Position numbers and translations under genes: made by a program. Below, one piece after another: positions 56,122 to 64,000 of a DNA stretch of 64,000 nucleotides. This DNA is from Arthrinium phaeospermum. Lineage: Eukaryota > Ascomycota > Sordariomycetes > Amphisphaeriales > Apiosporaceae. The first letter of the stretch is position 1. Every line of letters begins with the position of its first letter. The notes below the pieces were generated by a model, which worked only from the letters and a program-made list of their open reading frames with translations, did no database searches and had not been told where the DNA came from. The stretch lies in assembly GCA_006503535.1 (NCBI GenBank), contig QYRS01000001.1:2046001-2110000 (forward strand), read 5' to 3'.

Positions 56122-58333
56122 ATGGAGAACGATGCCCAAACTCCTACTGGCTCTCTATCTTCGGTAGTACCTTCCCCGCTTCAAATCAGCCGCAAGGCTT
56201 TCTTCAGAAAGCTCCGACCACCACGATGGCTCCGGGCACAGAGACTAAAACCATTGCCATCATTAACCGAGAACATAACACCTCCACCCCCAGAACCCAG
56301 CGCTGTTAGCGAAGATACAACTACATGCGAAAATTCGCTGGCGGTCCCGTCGGGAGTTTTGCATCAAGACGACTCAGTATCGTCTATCATTGGCTCTAGT
56401 CGCTCTGCTTCTGTAACCCCTTGGTCTCAGTCAAATCGCAGCAGGCGATCCAGCACAATCTTCAGTCGTGCTACTGGATCTACCTCTTTAACTCTTCCTT
56501 CTTTGAACCATGGTGTCAAGCTCCATGTCAACGACTCGAGAATACACCTTGCCAAACGTAGCAAAGACTATTGTATTTACGTTGCCAATGATGATGACAT
56601 CAAGCTACCAACACTGGTACAAGAAAACTGGAACCAAATGGATCTGCACCGACTTACAACTGACCTTGAGGATACTCTCGAAAAGATCAAAAGAAAAGGA
56701 ATCATCAAAGACGCAAAGCTTTCCAAGAGCTCTGTGACCCCGTTGTCCCGATCTTCGGATTTTGCTTTTTCAATTCGCATGTCGGGACGGACAAGCCCTG
56801 AAGCGGACTCTGTAACGCTTGAGCCCAGTGTATGGGTGACGTGCGGGAGCGCGTGGGCATGCAAAGACATACGAAAGGCCATGGAAACGCTGACCTGGCT
56901 GACTTTGCCGGCTGAGATCCATCCAGGAGAGGTCCCAACATGGTGTTCGTTTGAGGACGACATAGACCCCAAACAATTGGACTTGTCAGAAGGAGTGCAA
57001 TTAGGCCCTGATACGGTAATGTACATCAACGTCGAGCAATGCCAGTCTCTGTCCTTTTGTGGGCGCCTCTGTTGCTTTACCATCAGAAGTAACGACCACT
57101 ACTCCCACCAAATCAGTCGTATTGGCGGCGTCCTTACATTAAACCAATCTTCGATGTCACAATACGTCGCCACAACAACTGCGCATGGTCTAATGAGCCA
57201 TACTTGGTGGCAAGAGAAGCTCATGGCAAACCACATGGACCCCATTGAGAATCTGTCGATTGAAGACCTCAACGACTGCGAGTCCGTTCTCAGCGATGAG
57301 GATGATACAGATGATTACTGCAGGGTTCTTCCTGCTCCGAACCCACCTTCAAATTTGTTGGGGGAACGTTCCATCAACTCAGTTTCCACATGGCAGAACA
57401 TGACTAAAGAAGGCATGGTTTCCTTTCTCGGGGCATCGTTTGGCATCGTGACCTCTCCAGGTTCAACAGAAGCCAGCATACTTCAAACCAAGGATACGGG
57501 TTCAAGTGACACAGATCACTGCCTGTTCAGCTTATCGAGTCCGAACACCGATTCTGAGCTTCTATATGCCAATTCATACTCAACAAAGAATCAGAGCTTT
57601 CAGAGCCAACCCACTATTGTCACCAATTTTGTCAAGGAACGAGATATCACCGAAGGACCAGTCCGGATTCTTGCTGGGTCTCTTGATTCTGAGACATTTG
57701 GTGGCGAGTTGCTTGCGAATTCCTGCGGCCTATATTTGCATGGCCAGTTGTTCAAACTACGTAAGATTAAACTGAAGGCAGCGTCCGGTATGTACATCCG
57801 CGTTTCAAGGTTGGTTTGACACAGGATTACCTAACTATTTGAGAATATCAGCCAATGGGGTGTCGGGGTCATGGGTTGTCAAAGGCTCCCTGCTCCACGG
57901 TGTAGTCATTGCCGCCTCGAAGGACGACTCCTCTGCATACATGATGTCTGCGGAGCAGGCAATCGCGAACATCAAATCCTGTCACCCTCATATAGATTCG
58001 GTCGATATTGCGCCTGCGAGATTCAACTCTCCTAATGTTCTCTTCCATAAAGAGCAAGGTCTTCTATACGGGAACCCTCCACATCAACATACGCAAGCCA
58101 CTGCCACCTACCTTGATCGCCATGACGCAGACCTCCTTTTCCCGTTGCTCACAAATGATTCGTTGCGAGGGCATGAAAACGCACAGCAACCTCAGGGTTC
58201 CCAGCCGTTGATTTGGATGAATGATATGAACCCAATTGACGGCCCCAGGGGATATAACGGACCACTGACGGTCGATTTGTGGTGCAAACTACTCAAGTCT
58301 AAGGTAATAGCAACCGAACTTCAATTACAATAA
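56122..58333 (+). CDS. Chymotrypsin-like (degenerate serine protease) protein; probably the N-terminal part of a longer gene
   Basis: Exon 1 runs from ATG 56122 (MENDAQTPTGSLSSVVPSPL; ATG 56086 is in frame upstream) to 57787. The intron 57788-57851 (GTATGT donor, CTAAC branch site) joins KLKAAS to ANGVSGSWVV in phase. After a Ser/Pro-rich N-terminus, a protease-like domain occupies about 335-640: YVATTTAHGLM carries a TAH triad-like His, and NGVSGSWVVKGSLLHGVVIA the GxSGS serine site, with AYMMSAEQAI following as in fungal trypsin-like proteins. The usual GDSG Asp is Val here, so activity is doubtful. The frame stops at 58333, but AAG|GTAATA at 58304 and TACTAAC...AAAG before 58359 look like an intron leading into the next coding block in phase. 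Confidence 0.65.
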
Positions 58334-58358
58334 CAGTTAGATACTAACGACGATAAAG

Positions 58359-59911
58359 CGATGCGGTGATGCCAACTTCCCAGATGCCTGCGTAAGGAAA
58401 ATGTAAATTTCATCTTCCTTCGTCACTCCATCGTACAAAGCCTTAGCTGATCAGATAAAGTCACATCACACACCCGGACCCCCTAACTGTCAGTACTCTT
58501 GTGACAGGGGTACCCGAAATACAGAGACGAGAGTTTCGAAATTTCCTTGCAGCCCATGTTCGCGCAAATGGACTTGTAGAAGGCAACATTGATGTACGTG
58601 TTGACATGTCCCATGGGAATTAAAACTTGCTGATTCCAATAGATACATCGATCCGGTCTGCTTCGGATGGAGTTTCATTTACCATATTTTGTTTGGAGGC
58701 AGTCATCCCCATCAGAATGCAAGCACGATCCAAGAAGAACATCAAACGGGATGCATTTACGCCAAACCATGGATTTATCCTTCATGGACAAACATACTCC
58801 TCCAGATACAAAGCGCAACCTGTCGAATTATCTCTATGAAGCTCAGACGAGTTGCATAGTAACAGCCTACAACAATCATTACTGGACGGCGATCTCTTTC
58901 TCCGATACATATTTCCACCCAGACGAGAACGCGGATTACGACCAGAATGGAGAACTAAGCATGACTGATGAGTATGCTGAAGTCCACACTCCGGGCCCGG
59001 ACGAGGCCCTATGCAAGAAGCAGACATCATTGGACCCCAGAGAGTATTTCGTACACGTACTGCTTCGGAGGATGGAGAAAATCAAATCTGAGTGGGGACA
59101 TATTCTGTCTGAACTAGGTATCAAGGTGAGTGCTCAGGCAGAACCTTTTCTACTCGTTAGTGACGCATGTGTAGTCACAAAACATATTTCACACAACGCG
59201 ACGAAAACCCAAGCAGCTAACTGTGTTTACATCAGGTGGGAACCCATCTCGTTCCAAATGATACCGAGCCTACCTCGCTCGAGGCTGCCCAGTCACGTTA
59301 TTTATGGACTTTTGACGTACTCTCCTTATTGAAGAGACTAACCGCAGCTTAAACAAAATCACGAATGCTTGGCATGAATTCGAGAAATCGGGATTGCTCG
59401 TCTTTCGAGGACCAGAATCATCCGAGACTACAACAAATGCCCTGCACGGGGTGAGGGATTGCGTTCTGGATTTACAGCATTTCAGCGACAGGCTTCACGG
59501 CATGTATCAGTCCGCTAGCAGTTTTGCAGACAAGGTAAGTTTCAAAACAGATCGCTTTGTGGTGCATCGCTAACAGTTGTATTCAGGTGAACCTCAATCT
59601 CTCGGTCTCAAGTAACTACGCCTTGTATCCTGATTTCCCAACAAACTTTCAATATGTAAGTACAGAGTCATGAACGAGCTGAACAATGATCATTCTGCTT
59701 ACGCGAAGCCTAGGTCAAATATTTTGCGATACCGACTCTGGTGGCCGGGTTGATCCAGGCCGATCTCGGTACGCAAAAGACGATCTTTTGCTGTCTGTTC
59801 TCGTTGGCGTTGATCGGGGTCGTCATTGGTATCATAATATGGAGGAACCGGGAGAAGACACGAAGAGTGATGAATGGCATGTTGGAAAAAAGCTTGTGGG
59901 AGTGTCACTAG
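58359..59911 (+). pseudogene. CorA-like membrane protein region, frameshifted
   Basis: Readable blocks in order: RCGDANFPDACVRK, FLRHSIVQSL, LADQIKSHHTPGPP, EIQRREFRNFLAAHVRANGL, then an intron (GTACGT, about 58593-58641), SGLLRMEFHLPYFVWR, YWTAISFSDTYFHPDE, LDPREYFVHVLLRRMEKIKS. Further GT-AG introns follow at about 59126-59235, 59535-59586 and 59656-59712. The end is VNLNLSVSSNYAL and a membrane segment IFCCLFSLALIGVVIGIIIW, stopping at 59911. This layout is that of ascomycete CorA-like proteins (long helical soluble part, VNL helix, C-terminal membrane segment). Three or four single-base shifts break it: near 58425, at the C5 run near 58485, and at TT near 59328. It is probably one gene with 56122-58303. 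Confidence 0.6.
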
Positions 59912-60013
59912 TCTATATCTCTCTAACGATGTCTCCTTCCCAGTATTTCAATGTTACGAGCTAAATAGAAGCTTCAAAAAACATGATGCGTTATTCAAAT
60001 CACATTTGGAGCG

Positions 60014-61733
60014 TCACTTTTGGTTCTTCTGCCACCATATTCCATTCAGCTCCGCCCTGAAGATGCTGGCGACAGCATAGTCTCGTGATATCCGCGTTAG
60101 CAGGACCTGTACGCAATCCATTTGCCACTTCTCGCAACACCTTGCCCCCGCTATCCGGAGCGGGAACAAAAACAGCAACGGCGATAAATTGGTCTCATGT
60201 AACGCGACACTCGAGAGCGACAATATCAGGCCAAGATGCCCCTGAACGTCAATCTCGGTGATAGTCGGTACTTGCGTATTCCATTGTTGCCAGTAAAGCA
60301 TCTCGTAATCGAAGATCCCGGACAGATATATACTGATGGCTGCGAAGACGTTGGACAGTAGGCTCTCGAGCGATAGGCCGAGCTTCGCCGGCTGATAAGG
60401 GTGAGGTGAGTCTAGAGGTGGAACATAGGGGTATCTTGCCCTCCATAGCTCGAGCAGTAGACGAAGGCGGAAGCCTTCTGCAGCAAGGTCGGGAGCATCG
60501 CTTGGTCTTTGGCTGACGTGTAGTGGCCCATCACGCTCAAGCAGCTGCACAACCCTTTTCGTATGTTAGCGTACAGACTGCAAAGAGCCAGATGCTGCTA
60601 TGCTAAAGCCACTCGGCCCCTTTCACGACTCAACTGATGGGTTTATATAATACGTACTGTGATCGAAGTTTGGAGCACTGGACTATGATTCCCAGCATAT
60701 CCTCGAGGCATGACCTTTCGAACGACCCATCGGAACCTTGGTTGCTTCTTGTCAAGAAATTCCACTCTGGATTCGACAAGAAAGTGTGCTCGCCGAGCAA
60801 CAACGCTCTGGACGCTTCGAAGATTCGGGCCTGAAGGAAGAATGACAACCCTAAACCGGATCGGCATGCCGGTGGCCCAGCCGCCTGTAGAGCATTGGAG
60901 GTGCCGTGAACCATATGCATGAGCCAACCATCTCCGGTTTCACCATTCATCAGCTACCACGCGTCAGCGGTGACTTGGGACCTGGGTCCCACGGTACAAA
61001 TGATATCCCATCCTGCAATCCGAAAACGTGGGACTCACCTCAAAGATCCCGAGAAGCAGCGTAGTCCAGAATACAACTAAACGCGGTGGCGTTGGGTAAT
61101 TCGCCATTGTAGACCGCAAAGACAGCAGGGAGGTCGAATAGGCCTCTAATGCCGCAAGTTCATGTTTCTTGCGATCTGCTTGACTGTGCGTACCGGTCCG
61201 GGACGCTTGGAGTGCACCCAACGCCACAACTGCATGATGCAAGATCTCTTCAGACCCTGTTCCCAGCACCCTTTGTATATCGAAGTTATATGCGGGCGTG
61301 TTGGGCGCAAACACGTTCTTTTGCACGAACACGTCAAAATAGTAGAAGTAGCGAGCCGATGGGCCAGAAGAGAGTGAAGCCTTGAGCGGTGGTCGCTCCT
61401 TGAAGACACCACGCTGGGATAGGATAACGTCACGCTTTCTTGGAAAGCTTGCCGGGGTCTTGTGCTTCCCCTGATCGATTCTGATACTGGGTCTCGTCGA
61501 CGGTGGATACACACTGCGAACCCCCTCTCGCAATGGCTGCACGGTTGTCCATTGTCGCACTTCCATCCTATTAGCACACACTTTTCCTCTCTTATGATCA
61601 GCCAAAGCGATGATTCACCTTCAAGTGGTGGTGGAGCAAGCTGTGCAGCGAGATCGCTTGACCCGGGAGTCAAAGGGACCTGGCGCCATGCCTGTTCAGC
61701 TGCCAAGATCTTGGCAGTTGCCCAAGCGCTCAA
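60014..61733 (-). pseudogene. Zinc-cluster transcription factor (Fungal_trans_2 type), frameshifted
   Basis: The DNA-binding end (61560-61500) reads KCVLIGWKCDNGQPCSHCER plus GFAVC: five of the six cysteines of a Zn2Cys6 cluster with correct spacing, the first Cys missing. The frame then shifts, and the regulatory domain follows at 61400-61039: ARYFYYFDVFVQKNVF, EEILHHAVVALGALQASRTG, LVVFWTTLLLGIFE. An intron (60954-61038, GTGAGT donor) leads to LMNGETGDGWLMHMVHGTSN, RIFEASRALLLGEHTFLS. After a further intron (about 60560-60655, GTACGT donor) comes the C-terminus QLLERDGPLHVSQRPSD...AELNGIWWQKNQK, stopping at 60014. Such factors regulate nearby metabolic genes; here the frame break and missing Cys argue against function. 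Confidence 0.75.
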
Positions 61734-62431
61734 ACTTGACGGTGCTGACGTGCTGCGCCAATTGGTGCGCAGTAACCTTCTCTCTGGGAAAGGAAGAGTC
61801 AGGTATAGAATCTGAGTGTATGTACCCCGTGAGATTCATGTTCGGGTGATGGGCTGTTGGGGCCCGAGAAAAGGGGCTGGCGTGTAATCAAAATACATAG
61901 GGGCAGTGAGTATTTGGGGACTAGACAGCACGGCCGAGCTAGACTCTATTGGGTACCAGTCGGGCGAGATAGCTTGGGGCTGAGTTCCTCCAAGTGCATT
62001 GCGGTCCACGCTAGGGAACTTCAGGGAGTGATAAACGCACTTTGGCACTTCTATTAGTGCCAGGCCTGGAAGAAAGAAACGAACCTGCACAGCGGCAGAT
62101 GCAAAGGAGTGGATCCTCGCCCGGTTGCTACCAAAAACGGACTAGAGGCATCGCAGCCGTTACGACTGGGCCATACCATACTTACTCGCCTGATTATTAC
62201 TGAAAAGGGAAAGATCGATACTTACCAGATGATTGGCCGCTTACCATAGCAATCTTGCTGTGTATAGGATGCCACAATACTGAGAGTTCTATATAGAAGG
62301 GGGGAATGACATGCCATACTGCCTTTCGATCATGGAAGATAATTCCGTACCTGTAGATCACCTCAAACATCATATTACCCTACTCATGCATTAATCTTAT
62401 CCTGCCTTTCATCTCCCTCGCCGGAGCTCTG

Positions 62432-63582
62432 ATGCTGCCAAATCCCACTGGGCCCTACCCAGTCTCCGTGGTAGTCGAAAGCTCACTGACAAGAGCCGGC
62501 TCGATCCCTATGCCCCAGCGGCAGCCCACACCAGCGAAGGTCGTGACTTCCCTCTTTCTGCCGTCAACTCGACGCCGTCCGTTCCGAAGTCCGCGTGCCT
62601 ATATGACACCTCTCGTTGCGGAAGACTATGGCCTTCTGGCAACAACCATTGGACTGCCCAACAGCACCTTCGCCTCGTTTGAGGTCAACACAACCCATGT
62701 TTTGGGAGGTCGATGCCGCAACAAAAGCCGCAGCACGTTTACAGTTCGACGGCCCAGACTTCCTCTGATCATATTTCACCGGGTTCGGCCAATCGCGTCT
62801 GTTGTACGGGACCATGGCCCGGTCCATGGCAAGCGAGGGCTACGCCGTGGTCACCATCGATCACCCTACGACGCATCGATCGAGTTCCCCGACGGGTCCT
62901 TCGTGAGAAACGCGAACATCTCAACCGACGACGACGCGCGCTTGAGCAAGTCATTAAGGTGGGTAGTTTCGATCGTCACCATGCCAAAGCCAACCGCTAA
63001 TACCAGCTCAATCTCTATAGGTGCGTTCCGCCGACGTATCTTTCGTCATCGATCAGCTCAAAGACTCTGCCGTCTTCCGCCGTGCCCTCGACCAGACAAG
63101 GTCGCCATGACTTTGACCGCATCGTCATGTACGGCCATTCGCTCGGCGGAGCCACGGCGGCGACGGTCATGCATTCAGACGCGCATCCTGGGCGGCGTGG
63201 ACATGGATGGCAGGTCTTCAATCCTGCGCTGAACGGACTGGATCGCCCCTTTCTGCTCCTCGGCCGCTCTGACCACGGCAGCGAGGATCCCACTTGGTCG
63301 GCCCTATGAACGCCTCCGGGGGCCACGCGACATGGCGGTTGCAGGAACTATACACGCCTCGTTTACGGACTTCCCTGTCATGTCGACGTCTTGGACCTCC
63401 CAAAGCCGACGGCGGATCAGGTTGCTGGCAGTGTCTCTGGGGAGAATGGACGTGGTGGTCAAAGCGTGCTTATTGCCTTCTGCGACTTCGTCTTTGGGAA
63501 GAACGCATCCCGGATCTCTTGCAGCATGGCCAAGAAGGACTTCCCGAGATCACGGTGGTGCGAAACGATCTCAAGAGATAAG
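62432..63582 (+). pseudogene. PAF-acetylhydrolase-like alpha/beta hydrolase, many frameshifts
   Basis: Starts MLPNPTGPYPVSVVVESSL, the usual opening of fungal PAF-acetylhydrolase-like proteins. The blocks then lie in alternating frames: FPLSAV and LYDTSRC, DFPLIIFSPGSA-like text, YDASIEFPDGSFVRNANIST, ALEQVIKV, then DRIVMYGHSLGGATAATVMH with the nucleophile Ser in GHSLGG, GVDMDG, NPALNGLDRPFLLLGRSDHG, HASFTDFPVM (the catalytic His region) and PEITVVRNDLKR at the end. A possible intron at about 62959-63020 precedes RSADVSFV. At least six single-base shifts are needed to join them. The family would hydrolyse short or oxidised acyl chains of phospholipids. Confidence 0.75.
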
Positions 63583-63934
63583 AAGTCTGATGATGACTAT
63601 CGTTACCATGGTATGGCAAATTAAACACCGCTTATGCGCATGTTACCAACATTAGGATTCCCCTTTTCCTATCTAGGTGTGAACTATATAACTTAGACCA
63701 ATTTGCATCGCATTAGAAATCCCCCTACCCAGTCTAAATTCAAAGTATATTTACAGAAGAGTCCCACACATTTCGAAGGTGCTGCTGTTGTCATCCTTGA
63801 CCCGCAAGAAAAAGAAAAAATCAAATAACAATAAATTTTCCAACCTCAAAACTACTTTCCATCACTCTCTTCTTTACCTCTTCCACAACTCAATTGTCAA
63901 CTTCATACGCCCTACTGTTAAACGGCTACTACCA

Positions 63935-64000
63935 ATGGCTTCGCCAGTGGTACCCCCCGATCGCACCGACAACTATCGCATGCCGCCTCTACCAGATACC
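63935..64000 (+). CDS. Start of an unidentified gene, cut by the right edge
   Basis: ATG 63935 in a good context (CTACCAATGGC) after a pyrimidine-rich leader with CTCTCTTCTTTACCTC, typical of fungal 5' untranslated regions. The 22 visible residues start MASPVVPPDRTDNYRMP and do not identify a family. Confidence 0.5.
   Translation, partial: MASPVVPPDRTDNYRMPPLPDT

Overview
The window is a piece of a filamentous ascomycete chromosome (Pezizomycotina, most likely Sordariomycetes; species not identifiable). The evidence is short introns of 38-110 bp with GTAAGT/GTACGT-type donors, HET-domain and fungal transcription-factor genes, a DUF3435 recombinase, and long blocks of almost pure A+T in which related repeat copies differ only by transitions, the mark of repeat-induced point mutation (RIP).

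Left flank (1-17.75 kb): decayed genes (fumarylacetoacetase, a HET protein, a PL20-type polysaccharide lyase), a duplicated non-coding segment holding a hairpin minisatellite, then intact genes for a secreted M14 carboxypeptidase, a HET protein, a DUF7053-like protein and a C-terminally anchored membrane protein. A RIP-mutated retroelement of about 1 kb sits at 10244-11236, flanked by a perfect 13-bp duplication.

Middle (17.76-55.75 kb): a three-level nested insertion that can be read base by base. (1) A second copy of the 1-kb retroelement inserted between 14-bp duplications (17751-17764 and 55734-55747, 13/14 identical). (2) It was split by an LTR retrotransposon with two 166-bp LTRs (18162-18327 and 54960-55125). 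(3) The interior of that retrotransposon is split by a 27.8-kb gene-rich, non-RIP-mutated island (22758-50553) with TTCGAA at both junctions. The island carries an intact five-exon DUF3435 tyrosine recombinase, the family of Starship 'captains'. With it come an unusual set of genes: a protein with two ZZ-like fingers and a Myb-like domain, a MADS-like/AT-hook protein, a SAP-like protein, two different PD-(D/E)XK nuclease-like proteins, an Hsp70-like ATPase with a zinc ribbon, a coiled-coil protein, a protein kinase and a large unknown protein. The uninterrupted copy at 10244-11236 is a paralogous empty site that proves the middle section is inserted DNA.

Right flank (55.75-64 kb): a chymotrypsin-like protein leading into a CorA-like membrane protein (probably one broken gene), a broken zinc-cluster transcription factor, a broken PAF-acetylhydrolase-like gene, and the start of another gene at the right edge.

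Many genes outside, and several inside, the island carry single-base frameshifts, often at short C, G or T runs. Some may be assembly errors rather than real decay, so calls of 'pseudogene' should be read with that in mind.
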